Positions 8,062 to 19,120 of a stretch of DNA of 51,670 bases are shown one piece after another. Origin of the DNA: Chryseobacterium sp. SC28 (GTDB taxonomy: Bacteria; Bacteroidota; Bacteroidia; Flavobacteriales; Weeksellaceae); contig NZ_QOVY01000019.1 of NCBI RefSeq assembly GCF_003932955.1, forward strand, positions 1-51,670, written 5' to 3'. A program made the translations under genes and the position numbers. The notes below the pieces were generated by a model, which worked only from the letters and a program-made list of their open reading frames with translations, was not told the DNA's origin and ran no database searches. The stretch's first letter is position 1, and each line of letters starts with the position of its first letter.

Positions 8062-11000
8062 TTAGCTGATATCTTCGAATTCTTTTTTAGAACCTACGAT
8101 TACATTCTGATACTCTTTCAAACCCGTTCCGGCAGGGATCCTGTGTCCCACGATGACATTTTCTTTCAAACCTGTCAGGTAATCTACCTTTCCGGACACC
8201 GCTGCTTCGTTGAGAACTTTCGTGGTTTCTTGGAATGAGGCTGCGGACATAAAAGATTTGGTTTGGAGTGCTGCTCTCGTAATACCTTGCAATACAGGCG
8301 TTGCCGTTGCAGGAAGTGCATCTCTTACTATCACCAAAGCTTGGTCTTCGCGTTTCAGTTTGGAGTTCTCATCTCTCAGTTCTCTGGCGGTGATCATCTG
8401 TCCCGGTTTGAATACTTTGGAATCGCCTGCATCTGTTACTACTTTGAGACCGAAAACTCTATTGTTCTCTTGCAAGAAATCGTATTTGTGCTCCAAAGCG
8501 CCTTCTAAGAATTGGGTATCGCCACCATCCACAATCGATACTTTGGTCATCATCTGACGCACAATGATTTCGAAGTGTTTGTCGTCGATCTTCACCCCTT
8601 GAAGACGGTAAACTTCCTGGATTTCGTTAACCAAATATTCCTGAACCGCCGTTGGACCTTTGATTTTCAAGATATCCTCGGGTGTCACAGAGCCGTCTGA
8701 AAGCGCCGTTCCGGCATAAACAAAGTCGTTTTCCTGAACAAGAATTTGATTGGATAATTTAACCAAATATTTCTTGATTTCTCCAGTTTTAGCTTCCACA
8801 ATAAGTTCGCGGTTACCCCTTTTGATTTTTCCGTAAGAAACTACGCCGTCAATCTCGGTTACGACAGCAGGATTGGAAGGATTTCTAGCTTCGAAGAGTT
8901 CGGTAACTCTCGGAAGACCGCCGGTGATATCGCCTGCTTTCGCCGATTTTCTTGGGATTTTGATCAAGACTTTACCGGCTTTGATTTTTTCACCGTCGTT
9001 TACCATAATGTGCGCGCCAACCGGTAGGTTGTATCCTTTTTGCTCTACACCTTTGGAGTCAACCACTTTGAGGGTCGGAACGGCTTTTTTATTTCGAGAT
9101 TCGGAGATTACTTTTTCTTCGAAACCGGTTTGCTCATCGATTTCCAATTGGTAGGAAACCCCTTGGATGATATCTTCGTATTCCACCTTACCAGAGTTTT
9201 CAGCGATGATTACCGCGTTATACGCATCCCATTTCGCAATCATATCTCCTTTCTTCACTTTGTCGCCGGATTTTACAAACAACTCGGATCCGTAAGGAAC
9301 GTTGGCGATCATAATCGGTGTTCTGGCTTCGTTGTCTGCCACCAAACGAAATTCGGTTGAGCGGGAAACCACGATGTCTGCAGATTGCCCATCCTCGCCT
9401 TCGGATTTAATGGTTCTCACCTCATCCATTTCTACGATACCATCGCGTTTTGCAACGATGCTTGGATTCTCAGAAATGTTTGTTGAGACACCGCCTTGGT
9501 GGAAGGTTCTCAATGTCAACTGAGTTCCCGGCTCACCGATCGATTGTGCAGCAATTACACCAACAGCTTCTCCCATGTGAATTCCTTTACCGGTTGCAAG
9601 GTTACGACCATAACATTTGGCACAGATTCCTTTTTTGGCTTCGCAAGTCAATGGAGAACGAACTTCCACCGCTTCGATGCCGGCTTCCTCGATTTGTTTT
9701 GCCACCGCTTCTACGATTAATTCGTCTGCTTCTGCCAAGATTTCGTCTGTTTCGGGATGATAAATATTGTGAAGAGAAACTCTACCAAGAATTCTCTCAG
9801 CGATTTTTTCTACAATATCATCATTTTTCTTAAGTGCCGTGATTTCCGTACCTCTCAGTGTTCCGCAATCTTGTTCTGTAATGATGACATCTTGCGCTAC
9901 ATCTACCAATCTTCTGGTCAAGTAACCGGCATCGGCCGTTTTAAGAGCGGTATCTGCCAGACCTTTACGAGCACCGTGGGTTGAGATAAAGTATTCCAAA
10001 ATCGACAAACCTTCTTTGAAGTTTGCGAGAATGGGGTTTTCAATAATCTCTGCGCCCACGGAACCGGCTTTTTGTGGTTTTGCCATCAGTCCTCTCATTC
10101 CGGAAAGCTGACGAATTTGTTCTTTAGAACCCCTCGCCCCGGAATCGAGCATCATATACACGGAGTTGAAACCGCCTTGATCCACTTTCATTCTGCTCAT
10201 AATCATTTCGGTAAGGCTTGCGTTGGTATTGGTCCAAACATCAATCACCTGATTATAACGTTCCGTATCTGTGATGAGACCCATATTATAATTAGCCTTG
10301 ATTTCATCTACGGTTTCAATAGAAGCAGCAATCATCTGCTTCTTCTCTTCCGGGATTACGATGTCTCCAAGGCTGAATGATAATCCGCCCTTGAATGCGT
10401 TGGTATATCCCAAATCTTTCATATCGTCCAAGAACTTCACTGTAGTCGGGAAATCTGTATCTGCCAAAACCTGACCGATCACATTTCTAAGAGATTTTTT
10501 AGTGAGTAGTTCATTGATAAAACCGGATTCTTTCGGAACGATTTGGTTGAATAAAATTCGACCGACGGTTGTTGGGAATAACTTGGTCGTAATGACACCA
10601 TTTTCTTTGATAGGAAGACGGCATCTTACCTTTGCATTAAGAGAAACTTGTCCCTCGGCATAAGCAATCTCGACTTCTTCCGGAGAATAGAATGTAAGAC
10701 CTTCGCCTTTTACCTTTACCTCGTCTGTAGAATGCGCTTCTTTGGTCATAAAATACAGACCCAAAACCATATCCTGAGATGGTACCGTAATCGGAGAGCC
10801 ATTCGCCGGGTTGAGGATATTCTGAGAACCCAACATCAATAATTGCGCTTCCAAAATAGCTTCCGGACCAAGCGGTAAATGCACCGCCATCTGATCTCCA
10901 TCGAAATCGGCGTTGAAGGCCGTCGTTACCAACGGGTGAAGCTGGATGGCTTTACCTTCGATCATCTTAGGCTGGAACGCTTGGATGCCCAGTCTGTGCA

Positions 11001-12327
11001 AAGTCGGTGCTCTGTTCAAAAGTACAGGGTGACCCTTCATTACATTTTCGAGAATATCGTAAACCACAGGTTCTTTTCTGTCTATGATTCTTTTGGCAGA
11101 TTTTACAGTTTTTACAATTCCTCTCTCGATCAATTTTCTGATAATGAATGGTTTGTAAAGTTCTGCCGCCATATCTTTCGGGATACCGCACTCGTGAAGT
11201 TGAAGACTAGGTCCTACAACAATTACCGAACGGGCGGAGTAATCTACCCTCTTACCAAGTAAGTTCTGACGGAACCGACCTTGTTTACCTTTCAATGAAT
11301 CGGAAAGGGATTTCAATGGTCTGTTTGATTCCGATTTTACGGCAGAAGATTTTCTTGTGTTATCGAATAGCGAATCTACTGATTCCTGAAGCATTCTTTT
11401 CTCGTTTCTCAAGATCACTTCAGGCGCTTTGATTTCCAAAAGTCTTTTCAGACGGTTGTTTCTGATGATAACTCTTCTGTAAAGGTCATTCAAATCAGAA
11501 GTTGCGAAACGTCCTCCGTCCAACGGAACCAATGGCCTCAATTCCGGCGGTATCACGGGAAGCACCCGCATAATCATCCACTCCGGCTTGTTGATCATTC
11601 GGGTATTGGCACCTCTCAATGCTTCAACAACGTTTAATCTTTTAAGAGCCTCGGTTCTTCTTTGTTTAGAAGATTCGTTGTGCGCTTTGTGTCTTAGATC
11701 GAATGATAGAGAATCGAGATCGATTCTTTTTAACAATTCTTCCACTGCTTCTGCTCCCATTTTTGCAATGAATTTGTTGGGATCCGAATCATCAAGATAT
11801 TGATTATCTGTAGGAAGCGTCTCCAAAACGTCCAGATATTCTTCTTCCGTCAGGAATTCCTTATCCTCGAAGTCGGAACCGTCTGCTTTCTTGGCAATAC
11901 CTTGCTGGATCACGACGTATCTTTCGTAATAGATAATCATATCCAATTTCTTGGAAGGAATACCCAATAAATAACCGATTTTGTTTGGCAAAGAACGGAA
12001 ATACCAGATATGAGCGACAGGAACCACCAAACCGATATGTCCGATTCTTTCCCGACGTACTTTTTTCTCGGTCACTTCTACGCCGCAACGGTCACAAACG
12101 ATGCCTTTGTAGCGGATGCGTTTGTATTTTCCACAAGCACACTCATAATCTTTTACAGGACCAAAAATCTTCTCGCAGAATAGGCCGTCTCTTTCCGGCT
12201 TGTGGGTACGATAGTTAATCGTTTCCGGTTTTAGGACTTCTCCTCTCGATTCCTGAAGAATGGATTCTGGCGAAGCTAAACCAATGGTGATTTTATTAAA
12301 TCGACTTGTTTTATTTTTATTTGACAT
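8062..12327 (-). CDS. rpoC: DNA-directed RNA polymerase subunit beta'
   Basis: Large catalytic subunit of RNA polymerase, 1421 residues, normal for Bacteroidota. Visible landmarks are the N-terminal zinc cysteines (CACGKYKR and CDRCG, residues about 63-83), the lid/zipper region, the active-site magnesium loop [14 protein letters not shown], and the second zinc site with [13 protein letters not shown]. The trigger-loop region reads [16 protein letters not shown]. It follows rpoB after a 135-bp spacer and shares its operon, ending at the terminator beyond the DUF3467 gene. Confidence 0.98.
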   Translation of the reverse strand: MSNKNKTSRFNKITIGLASPESILQESRGEVLKPETINYRTHKPERDGLFCEKIFGPVKDYECACGKYKRIRYKGIVCDRCGVEVTEKKVRRERIGHIGLVVPVAHIWYFRSLPNKIGYLLGIPSKKLDMIIYYERYVVIQQGIAKKADGSDFEDKEFLTEEEYLDVLETLPTDNQYLDDSDPNKFIAKMGAEAVEELLKRIDLDSLSFDLRHKAHNESSKQRRTEALKRLNVVEALRGANTRMINKPEWMIMRVLPVIPPELRPLVPLDGGRFATSDLNDLYRRVIIRNNRLKRLLEIKAPEVILRNEKRMLQESVDSLFDNTRKSSAVKSESNRPLKSLSDSLKGKQGRFRQNLLGKRVDYSARSVIVVGPSLQLHECGIPKDMAAELYKPFIIRKLIERGIVKTVKSAKRIIDRKEPVVYDILENVMKGHPVLLNRAPTLHRLGIQAFQPKMIEGKAIQLHPLVTTAFNADFDGDQMAVHLPLGPEAILEAQLLMLGSQNILNPANGSPITVPSQDMVLGLYFMTKEAHSTDEVKVKGEGLTFYSPEEVEIAYAEGQVSLNAKVRCRLPIKENGVITTKLFPTTVGRILFNQIVPKESGFINELLTKKSLRNVIGQVLADTDFPTTVKFLDDMKDLGYTNAFKGGLSFSLGDIVIPEEKKQMIAASIETVDEIKANYNMGLITDTERYNQVIDVWTNTNASLTEMIMSRMKVDQGGFNSVYMMLDSGARGSKEQIRQLSGMRGLMAKPQKAGSVGAEIIENPILANFKEGLSILEYFISTHGARKGLADTALKTADAGYLTRRLVDVAQDVIITEQDCGTLRGTEITALKKNDDIVEKIAERILGRVSLHNIYHPETDEILAEADELIVEAVAKQIEEAGIEAVEVRSPLTCEAKKGICAKCYGRNLATGKGIHMGEAVGVIAAQSIGEPGTQLTLRTFHQGGVSTNISENPSIVAKRDGIVEMDEVRTIKSEGEDGQSADIVVSRSTEFRLVADNEARTPIMIANVPYGSELFVKSGDKVKKGDMIAKWDAYNAVIIAENSGKVEYEDIIQGVSYQLEIDEQTGFEEKVISESRNKKAVPTLKVVDSKGVEQKGYNLPVGAHIMVNDGEKIKAGKVLIKIPRKSAKAGDITGGLPRVTELFEARNPSNPAVVTEIDGVVSYGKIKRGNRELIVEAKTGEIKKYLVKLSNQILVQENDFVYAGTALSDGSVTPEDILKIKGPTAVQEYLVNEIQEVYRLQGVKIDDKHFEIIVRQMMTKVSIVDGGDTQFLEGALEHKYDFLQENNRVFGLKVVTDAGDSKVFKPGQMITARELRDENSKLKREDQALVIVRDALPATATPVLQGITRAALQTKSFMSAASFQETTKVLNEAAVSGKVDYLTGLKENVIVGHRIPAGTGLKEYQNVIVGSKKEFEDIS

Positions 12328-12462
12328 TTGTTAGATTTTAAATTTTAGATTTACTCACGACTTAATATTTAATTATTAGAGTTCGTGAATACGCCGTATT
12401 TTAGATTTTAGATTAATTTGCTGAATGATTGGCATTCAAAATTTGTAATTTAAAATTTAAAA
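12328..12462 (-). other. rpoB-rpoC spacer with simple repeats and a small hairpin
   Basis: This 135-bp gap holds TTTTAGATTTTAGATT-like and AATTTAAAATTTAAAATT direct repeats. A short inverted repeat, TCACGA (12355-12360) and TCGTGA (12383-12388), surrounds an AT-rich loop with partial inner pairing. There is no T tract, so it is more likely an RNA processing or pausing feature than a terminator. Confidence 0.35.
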
Positions 12463-15400
12463 TTATTCTTCAAGTCTTACATCCAGTCCAAGACCTTGCA
12501 ACTCGTGAAGCAATACGTTGAAAGATTCCGGAATACCAGGCTCCGGCATTGCTTCTCCTTTCGCAATGGCTTCGTACGTTTTTGCTCTACCAATCACGTC
12601 ATCGGACTTCACCGTCAGGATTTCTCTTAGGATGTTGGCCGCTCCAAAAGCTTCAAGAGCCCAAACCTCCATCTCACCAAATCTCTGACCTCCAAATTGC
12701 GCTTTTCCGCCAAGCGGCTGCTGCGTAATCAATGAGTATGGTCCGATGGAACGCGCGTGCATTTTGTCATCAACCATGTGACCCAGTTTCAACATATAAA
12801 TGACGCCGACGGTTGCTGGCTGAGAGAATCTCTCGCCGGTTCCTCCGTCATATAGGTAAGTGCTACCATATTTCGGAAGACCTGCTTGCTCGGTATATTC
12901 GGTAATTTGATCCAGTGTTGCGCCATCAAAAATCGGGGTTGCAAACTTCATCCCCAGTTTTGTGCCGGCCCATCCAAGAACAGTTTCGTAGATCTGGCCA
13001 ATATTCATACGAGAAGGCACTCCCAGTGGATTCAAAACGATATCTACCGGCGTTCCATCTTCCAGGAACGGCATATCTTCTTCGCGCACGATTCTGGAAA
13101 CGATACCTTTGTTCCCGTGGCGGCCTGCCATTTTATCTCCAACATTCAGCTTGCGTTTCTTCGCGATATAAACTTTGGCCAACTTGATGATGCCTGCAGG
13201 CAACTCATCTCCGATAGACAATGCAAATTTCTCACGGTTTTTGACGCCGGCAAGATCGTTGTATTTGATTTTGTAATTGTGAATCAATTGTTTGATCAAT
13301 TCATTTTTATCAAAATCGACCGTCCAATCTGCACCACTGATGTTGTTGTAATCTTCTACATTTTGAAGCAATTTCAAACTAAATTTGGTTCCTTTGCTGA
13401 TGACTTCTTCGTCGAGATCATTTTTCACACCTTGCGATGTTTTGCCGGAGACCAAAGTATTCAACTTGTCGATCAAAGTATTTCTTAGATCATCAAACTT
13501 AGCTTTGTAAGTATTTTCGATCTCTTCCAATTTGATTTTTTCCTCGCTTCTTTTCTTTTTGTCCTTGATATTTCTGGTGAACAATTTTTTGTTGATGACG
13601 ACACCTCTGAGTGAAGAATCTGCTTTCAGAGAAGCATCTTTCACATCACCGGCTTTGTCTCCGAAGATCGCTCTTAGAAGTTTTTCTTCTGGCGTGGGAT
13701 CAGACTCACCTTTTGGCGTGATTTTCCCGATTAGGATGTCACCGGGCTTCACCTCGGCTCCGATTCGGATCATACCATTTTCATCAAGATCTTTGGTGGC
13801 TTCCTCAGAAACGTTCGGGATATCTGCGGTCAATTCTTCCATACCCAATTTGGTATCGCGCACTTCCAGTGAATATTCATCGACGTGAATTGAGGTAAAC
13901 CAATCCTCACGAACAACTTTTTCGTTGATTACGATTGCATCTTCGAAGTTGTATCCTTTCCAAGGCATGAAGGCTACTACAAGATTTCTACCCAAGGCCA
14001 ATTCGCCGTTCTCGGTAGCATAACCGTCGCAAAGCACTTGTCCTTTTTGCACGGTATCGCCTACTCTTACGTTTGGTCTCAGTGTGATCGTTGTGCTTTG
14101 GTTGGTTTTTCTGAACTTGGTAAGTTTATAAGTTTTAGTCGCAGAATCGAAGTTAACCAAATCGTCTTCTTCGCTTCTTTCGTATTTAATAACAATCCTT
14201 TCAGCGTCCACATATTCTACAACGCCGGTTCCTTCTGCGTTGATCAAAACTCTGGAGTCTCGGGCTACTTGTTTTTCCAAACCTGTACCCACCACCGGAG
14301 CTTGCGGATTCAATAATGGAACGGCCTGACGCATCATATTCGATCCCATCAAAGCTCTGTTGGCATCATCGTGCTCCAAGAACGGAATCAATGAGGCCGA
14401 AATACCGGATATTTGGTTTGGAGCCACATCAATCAAGTCTACTTGTTGAGGCTCGACCACCGGATAATCGCCATCCAATCGGGCAATGATTCTGTCTGTC
14501 TGGAAAATGCCATTGTCGTCTAACTCAACATTGGCCTGAGCAATCACTTTATTTTCTTCGTCTTCTGCATTAAGATAGATTGGTGGCGTATTAAGATCCA
14601 CTTTGCCGTTTTCAACTTTTCTGTAAGGCGTTTCGATGAAACCAAGTGTATTAATTTTCGCATACATTCCTAAAGACGAAATCAAACCGATGTTTGGTCC
14701 CTCCGGCGTTTCGATCGGACAGATACGGCCGTAGTGCGTATGGTGAACGTCGCGCACCTCGAAGCCTGCTCTTTCTCTCGACAATCCACCAGGACCCAAG
14801 GCAGAAAGACGGCGCTTGTGCGTGATTTCTGACAACGGATTGGTCTGATCCATAAACTGAGAAAGCTGGTTGGTACCGAAGAATGAGTTGATGACGGAGG
14901 TCAAAGTTTTCGCATTGACCAAGTCAACCGGGGTGAAGATTTCGTTGTCCCTTACGTTCATTCTTTCTTTGATTGTTCGGGCGATTCTGGAAAGACCAAC
15001 TCCGAACTGGCCGGCCAATTGCTCTCCGACAGTCTTGATTCTTCTATTGGACAAGTGATCGATGTCATCTACCTCCGCTTTTGAATTTACCAGTTCTATC
15101 AGGTGTTTTACAATAGAGATAATATCCTCTTTTGTAAGAACCTGAGTATTTTCGTCGATATTCAGATTTAATTTTTTATTCAGTCTGTAGCGGCCGACTT
15201 CTCCCAAAGAGTATCTCTGCTCCGAGAAGAATAGTTTTTCGATAATTCCTCTTGCGGTTTCCTCATCGGGTGCATCTGCGTTTCTCAACTGGCGGTAGAT
15301 ATATTCCACCGCTTCTTTTTCTGAGTTGGTTGGATCTTTTTGCAGAGTATTTTGGATGATGGAGAACTCGTTGTTATTTTCTTTGTGAATCAGGATCGAC

Positions 15401-16290
15401 TTAACGCCTGAATCCAAGATAATATCAAGGTGTTCTTTTTCAAGAATCGTCTCTCTGTCGAGGATGATTTCGTTTCTTTCGATAGAAACCACCTCACCGG
15501 TATCCTCATCTACGAAATCTTCGAACCACGTGTTCAAAACTCTCGCAGCCAATGTTCGTCCTTCTACTTTTTTAAGGGCTGCTTTAGAAACTTTCACTTC
15601 TTCGGCAAGGTCGAAGATCTGAAGAATCTCTTTATCAGATTCGAAACCGATGGCTCTTAATAATGTAGTTAAAGGTAATTTTTTCTTACGGTCGATATAC
15701 GCGTACATCACGTTGTTGATATCCGTAGTGAATTCCATCCAAGATCCTTTGAAAGGGATAATCCTTGAATAATAAAGTTTGGTGCCATTGGCGTGGTAAG
15801 TCTGTCCGAAGAATACGCCCGGAGACCTGTGCAGCTGAGTTACGATAACACGTTCTGCACCATTGATTATGAATGAGCCGGAGGGCGTCATATAAGGAAC
15901 GGGGCCCAAATATACATCCTGCACAACCGTCTGGAAATCTTCGTGTTCCGGATCTGTACAATATAGTTTTAGTCGGGCTTTTAGAGGAACGTTGTACGTC
16001 AAACCTCTTTCTACACACTCGTCTATAGAATAGCGTGGAGAATCTACCAGATAATCCAAAAATTCCAAAACGAATTGGTTTCTGGAGTCTGTAATTGGGA
16101 AATTTTCCTGAAACGTTTTGTAAAGCGATTCGTTCACACGTTGCTCAGGCAGGGTGTCCAGCTGGAAAAATTCCTTGAAAGACTGGATTTGGATGTCCAA
16201 AAAGTCAGGCGTGTCGATTCTACCTTTCGCAGTCGAGAAATTGACTCTCTCATTGCTTTGTACTTTTGGAGTGGCCTTTGTTTTACTCAT
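12463..16290 (-). CDS. rpoB: DNA-directed RNA polymerase subunit beta
   Basis: The 1275-residue beta subunit. The rifampicin region reads [19 protein letters not shown], then [18 protein letters not shown], and the sequence is that of a susceptible-type site. [14 protein letters not shown] and the C-terminal [20 protein letters not shown] clamp-binding motif are intact. Together with beta' it forms the RNA polymerase active centre. It is preceded by a 410-bp leader with its own candidate promoter and follows rplL and a terminator, so it can be expressed separately from the ribosomal genes. Confidence 0.98.
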   Translation of the reverse strand: MSKTKATPKVQSNERVNFSTAKGRIDTPDFLDIQIQSFKEFFQLDTLPEQRVNESLYKTFQENFPITDSRNQFVLEFLDYLVDSPRYSIDECVERGLTYNVPLKARLKLYCTDPEHEDFQTVVQDVYLGPVPYMTPSGSFIINGAERVIVTQLHRSPGVFFGQTYHANGTKLYYSRIIPFKGSWMEFTTDINNVMYAYIDRKKKLPLTTLLRAIGFESDKEILQIFDLAEEVKVSKAALKKVEGRTLAARVLNTWFEDFVDEDTGEVVSIERNEIILDRETILEKEHLDIILDSGVKSILIHKENNNEFSIIQNTLQKDPTNSEKEAVEYIYRQLRNADAPDEETARGIIEKLFFSEQRYSLGEVGRYRLNKKLNLNIDENTQVLTKEDIISIVKHLIELVNSKAEVDDIDHLSNRRIKTVGEQLAGQFGVGLSRIARTIKERMNVRDNEIFTPVDLVNAKTLTSVINSFFGTNQLSQFMDQTNPLSEITHKRRLSALGPGGLSRERAGFEVRDVHHTHYGRICPIETPEGPNIGLISSLGMYAKINTLGFIETPYRKVENGKVDLNTPPIYLNAEDEENKVIAQANVELDDNGIFQTDRIIARLDGDYPVVEPQQVDLIDVAPNQISGISASLIPFLEHDDANRALMGSNMMRQAVPLLNPQAPVVGTGLEKQVARDSRVLINAEGTGVVEYVDAERIVIKYERSEEDDLVNFDSATKTYKLTKFRKTNQSTTITLRPNVRVGDTVQKGQVLCDGYATENGELALGRNLVVAFMPWKGYNFEDAIVINEKVVREDWFTSIHVDEYSLEVRDTKLGMEELTADIPNVSEEATKDLDENGMIRIGAEVKPGDILIGKITPKGESDPTPEEKLLRAIFGDKAGDVKDASLKADSSLRGVVINKKLFTRNIKDKKKRSEEKIKLEEIENTYKAKFDDLRNTLIDKLNTLVSGKTSQGVKNDLDEEVISKGTKFSLKLLQNVEDYNNISGADWTVDFDKNELIKQLIHNYKIKYNDLAGVKNREKFALSIGDELPAGIIKLAKVYIAKKRKLNVGDKMAGRHGNKGIVSRIVREEDMPFLEDGTPVDIVLNPLGVPSRMNIGQIYETVLGWAGTKLGMKFATPIFDGATLDQITEYTEQAGLPKYGSTYLYDGGTGERFSQPATVGVIYMLKLGHMVDDKMHARSIGPYSLITQQPLGGKAQFGGQRFGEMEVWALEAFGAANILREILTVKSDDVIGRAKTYEAIAKGEAMPEPGIPESFNVLLHELQGLGLDVRLEE

Positions 16291-16388
16291 AAAATTATAA
16301 GAAAAAATGGGTTAAAAAAAATATTTTGATTCACGAAAAATATCAGGAAAAATGTAAGAAACAAGATAAAAGGAAAAAGGAAAAAGTG

Positions 16389-16598
16389 TTTTGGCGCGCA
16401 CGTGAGTCCTTGGCTCTTTTTACTTTATTCTTGATTCTTCCTAACTGCAACACCGGTATATCTTTTCACGGTGTAGTGCAAAATATTTTTAATTCTTGAG
16501 GCTTGATTTTGATATATCACAAAAACACGAAATGCCCTTCCATTATTATGAAAGAGTATTTATCAATTTGAAATATTTAATTAAGTCGCGCCAAAAGA
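16389..16598 (-). ncRNA. Candidate structured leader of rpoB mRNA
   Basis: A perfect 10-bp inverted repeat joins TTTTGGCGCG and CGCGCCAAAA (plus-strand arms 16389-16398 and 16587-16596). The first arm on the transcript begins about where a promoter at 16604-16635 would start RNA, so the 5' end of the mRNA would be paired. Inside lies a second hairpin (16446-16455 with 16469-16480) made of TGCA plus ACACCG/CGGTGT with a two-base bulge. This arrangement is typical of cis-regulatory leaders. I cannot match it to a named RNA family. Confidence 0.5.
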
Positions 16599-16603
16599 TT
16601 TTG

Positions 16604-16635
16604 CGAATGTACAAATTAATTTTGTAGCCTGCAAA
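16604..16635 (-). promoter_or_regulatory. Candidate rpoB promoter
   Basis: On the minus strand TTTG, a 20-bp spacer and TACATTCG (one mismatch to TAnnTTTG). It lies between the rplL terminator and the structured leader, which predicts a 5' untranslated region of about 300 bases. Confidence 0.5.
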
Positions 16636-16648
16636 TCCCATGGCATAA

Positions 16649-16680
16649 AAAAACTCCCAAATGTAAATTTAGGAGTTTTA
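16649..16680 (-). terminator. Terminator or attenuator after rplL
   Basis: Stem AAAACTCC/GGAGTTTT, extended inward by AAAT/ATTT across one mismatch, and on the minus strand followed by T residues. It separates the ribosomal protein genes from rpoB, where partial termination is known in other bacteria. Confidence 0.75.
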
Positions 16681-16700
16681 AATATTTGTGTAAACCAGAA

Positions 16701-17072
16701 TTATTTCAATTCTACCTCAGCACCAGCTTCTTCAAGTTGTTTCTTAAGCGCTTCTGCTTCGTCTTTAGAAATACCTTGTTTGATAGGAGCAGGCGCGCTG
16801 TCTACCATATCTTTAGCTTCTTTAAGGCCTGCACCGGTAAGATCTTTTACCAATTTCACAACTGCAAGTTTAGATGCACCTGCAGCTTTAAGAATTACGT
16901 CGAATTCTGTTTTTTCTTCTGCTACTTCACTTGTAGCACCACCTGCGGCCACAGCTACTGCAGCAGCAGCCGGCTCGATTCCGTACTCATCCTTAAGGAT
17001 AGTAGCTAACTCGTTTACGTCTTTTACCGTAAGGTTTACAAGCGTTTCCGCTAAGTTTTTTAAATCTGACAT
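16701..17072 (-). CDS. rplL: Large ribosomal subunit protein bL12 (L7/L12)
   Basis: Acidic 123-residue stalk protein that recruits translation factors to the ribosome. It has the N-terminal dimerisation helix ([20 protein letters not shown]), an Ala/Val-rich hinge and the C-terminal factor-binding domain with [20 protein letters not shown]. The length is standard. It follows rplJ by 48 bp and is followed by a terminator-like hairpin. Confidence 0.97.
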   Translation of the reverse strand: MSDLKNLAETLVNLTVKDVNELATILKDEYGIEPAAAAVAVAAGGATSEVAEEKTEFDVILKAAGASKLAVVKLVKDLTGAGLKEAKDMVDSAPAPIKQGISKDEAEALKKQLEEAGAEVELK

Positions 17073-17120
17073 TGTTGTAATGTTTTTTTGTTGATTATTT
17101 ATCTATTTTTTTGAGTGTCA

Positions 17121-17762
17121 TTATTCAGCAGCAGGCGTTTCTTCCTTGCTTTCTGCCGTTGGAGTTTCGGGAGCTTCTTTGGCGGGCGTTTCTTCTGCTT
17201 TTGATTCTTCCTTCGCAGGTGTTTCTTCAGCTTTCGCTTCCTGTGCAGCAGGTGCCGCTACTTCTGCTTTGGCTTCTACTGTTTCAGCTTTGTTTTGTAG
17301 CGCAGAAACAAGTCTTTGAATTGGAGACTGAAGCAACCCGATGATTTCACCGATCATTTCTTCTCTGGACTTGATGCTTACCAAGGCGTCTAAGTTCTCA
17401 TCGCCAATGTAGAATGTTTCCTGCACGAATGCCGATTTAAGAGCCGGTTTTTCGTCTTTCTTACGGAAATCTTTGATCAATTTTGCCGGAGCGTTAGCCG
17501 TTTCGGCAATCATCAATGCGGTATTTCCTTTGAAAGTTTCGAACATCTCGGTATAATCTACACCTTCGATTTGCTCCATTGCTTTTTGAAGCAAGGTGTT
17601 CTTCACTACCTTTACTTTCACATTTTGTTTGAAAGCCTGTCTTCTGAAATCAGAAGATTTTGAAGCGTTCAAACCTTCAAGATCTGCTACATAAACTACT
17701 TTTGCATCCTGAAGCAAGTCTTTGATCTCTTGTATTGCTACAACTTTTTGGTCTTTTGTCAT
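17121..17762 (-). CDS. rplJ: Large ribosomal subunit protein uL10 with acidic C-terminal tail
   Basis: Base of the ribosomal stalk, which holds bL12 dimers. The first 160 or so residues are a normal uL10 (LKDAKVVYVADLEGLNA, FKGNTALMIAE, LVSALQNK). They are followed by about 50 residues of low-complexity Ala/Glu/Pro/Lys sequence with repeats of KAEETPAKE. At 213 residues it is longer than the usual 165-175. The tail has no stop or frameshift before it and keeps the codon style of the gene, so it appears genuine. The spacer to rplA is only 17 bp. Confidence 0.95.
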   Translation of the reverse strand: MTKDQKVVAIQEIKDLLQDAKVVYVADLEGLNASKSSDFRRQAFKQNVKVKVVKNTLLQKAMEQIEGVDYTEMFETFKGNTALMIAETANAPAKLIKDFRKKDEKPALKSAFVQETFYIGDENLDALVSIKSREEMIGEIIGLLQSPIQRLVSALQNKAETVEAKAEVAAPAAQEAKAEETPAKEESKAEETPAKEAPETPTAESKEETPAAE

Positions 17763-17779
17763 TGTCTTTAGGATTATAA

Positions 17780-18472
17780 TTAGTTAACAGATTTTGTGTC
17801 GATTGCAATTCCGGGACTCATCGTAGAAGACAGATAGATGCTTTTTACATAAGTTCCTTTGGCTGCTGTTGGTTTCAATTTTACCAATGTAGAGATCAGT
17901 TCTTGTGCATTTTCTTTAAGTTTAGCAGCATCGAAAGATACTTTACCAATCCCTGCGTGGATGATTCCATATTTATCTACTTTGAAATCGATTTTACCGG
18001 CTTTCACCTCAGCTACCGCTTTTCCGATGTCCATCGTTACCGTTCCGGATTTTGGGTTTGGCATCAGACCTCTTGGTCCTAATACTCTACCCAAAGGTCC
18101 TAATTTCCCCATAACGGAAGGCATCGTCACGATCACATCCACATCGGTCCAACCGTCTTTTATTTTTTGTAAATATTCGTCAAGACCCACATAGTCTGCA
18201 CCAGCTTCTTTCGCTTCTGCTTCTTTGTCGGGCGTTACCAAAGCCAAAACTTTGATGTCTTTGCCGGTGCCGTGAGGCAGCGATACGACACCTCTTACCA
18301 TTTGGTTTGCTTTTCTTGGGTCTACGCCCAGCCTGACCGCGATATCTACCGATGCGTCGAATTTTGCAAAATTTACTTCTTTTACCAAAGCCGCTGCTTC
18401 GTCCAGATTGTAAATTTTATTTTTTTCCACTTTGCTTAAAGCTTCTTTTTGCTTTTTTGTCAATTTTGCCAT
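17780..18472 (-). CDS. rplA: Large ribosomal subunit protein uL1
   Basis: L1-stalk protein of 230 residues with the signature region around [15 protein letters not shown]. In many bacteria uL1 also binds the leader of its own rplK-rplA mRNA to limit synthesis; a hairpin in the rplK leader here is a candidate site. The gap to rplK is 11 bp. Confidence 0.97.
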   Translation of the reverse strand: MAKLTKKQKEALSKVEKNKIYNLDEAAALVKEVNFAKFDASVDIAVRLGVDPRKANQMVRGVVSLPHGTGKDIKVLALVTPDKEAEAKEAGADYVGLDEYLQKIKDGWTDVDVIVTMPSVMGKLGPLGRVLGPRGLMPNPKSGTVTMDIGKAVAEVKAGKIDFKVDKYGIIHAGIGKVSFDAAKLKENAQELISTLVKLKPTAAKGTYVKSIYLSSTMSPGIAIDTKSVN

Positions 18473-18483
18473 TTCTTTAAGTT

Positions 18484-18927
18484 TTAAGCGTTAGCTGGTT
18501 TCGTTCCTGTTACTCTCAGTCCCATAGACCTTGCGGTACCGGCTACCATCGAAATTGCTGGTTCTAGTGTGAAGCAATTGAGGTCTCCCATTTTGTCTTC
18601 TGCGATTTTCTGAACCTGCGCCCACGATACAGCACCTACTTTGTTTCTATTGGGTTCTCCGGAACCGCTTTTCAGCTTTGCAGCTTCCAATAATTGGATG
18701 GCAACGGGCGGAGTTTTGATGATGAATTCAAAAGATTTGTCTTCGTACACCGTGATTACCACCGGAAGAACCTGGCCGGGTTTGTCCTGCGTTCTACCGT
18801 TGAATTGTTTGCAAAACTCCATGATGTTGACCCCGGCAGAACCTAACGCCGGGCCTACTGGTGGAGAAGGATTGGCAGCGCCACCTTTCACCTGAAGTTT
18901 TACCATTTTAAAGACTTTTTTAGCCAT
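18484..18927 (-). CDS. rplK: Large ribosomal subunit protein uL11
   Basis: The 147-residue GTPase-centre protein: proline-rich N-terminal loop [20 protein letters not shown] and the rRNA-binding C-terminal domain ([20 protein letters not shown]). It is the first gene of rplK-rplA-rplJ-rplL. In most bacteria it directly follows nusG; here a trehalose gene cassette intervenes and rplK has its own promoter. Confidence 0.97.
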   Translation of the reverse strand: MAKKVFKMVKLQVKGGAANPSPPVGPALGSAGVNIMEFCKQFNGRTQDKPGQVLPVVITVYEDKSFEFIIKTPPVAIQLLEAAKLKSGSGEPNRNKVGAVSWAQVQKIAEDKMGDLNCFTLEPAISMVAGTARSMGLRVTGTKPANA

Positions 18928-18981
18928 TTTAATGTTTTAATTTGATTAATAAATAATTGAATGTGGAAGCATTAATTATTC

Positions 18982-19018
18982 AATATAAGTCCCTTAAGCA
19001 TAATAGAAGACTTATATT
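18982..19018 (-). promoter_or_regulatory. Hairpin at the 5' end of the rplK operon leader
   Basis: A perfect 10-bp inverted repeat AATATAAGTC/GACTTATATT with a 17-base loop. The first transcribed arm begins within a few bases of the predicted start at about 19020, so the mRNA would start with this stem. It is a candidate for autoregulation by uL1 or for stability control. Confidence 0.5.
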
Positions 19019-19026
19019 TCGGACTG

Positions 19027-19056
19027 CAAAAGTATAAATTATTTTTGAAATAGCAA
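19027..19056 (-). promoter_or_regulatory. Promoter of the rplK-rplA-rplJ-rplL operon
   Basis: The minus strand reads TTG, a 19-bp spacer and TACTTTTG, a close fit to the Bacteroidota consensus, giving a leader of about 93 bases before rplK. Confidence 0.7.
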
Positions 19057-19120
19057 GTGGAATCTGTTGATTTTTAGAAATTTCTATTGATTGTAATTCA
19101 GAATCGACGTTACTATTTTA

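Noticed and set aside
12886-13488. 200-codon plus-strand frame opposite rpoB
   Set aside because: It is wholly inside rpoB, on the other strand, without any recognisable motif.
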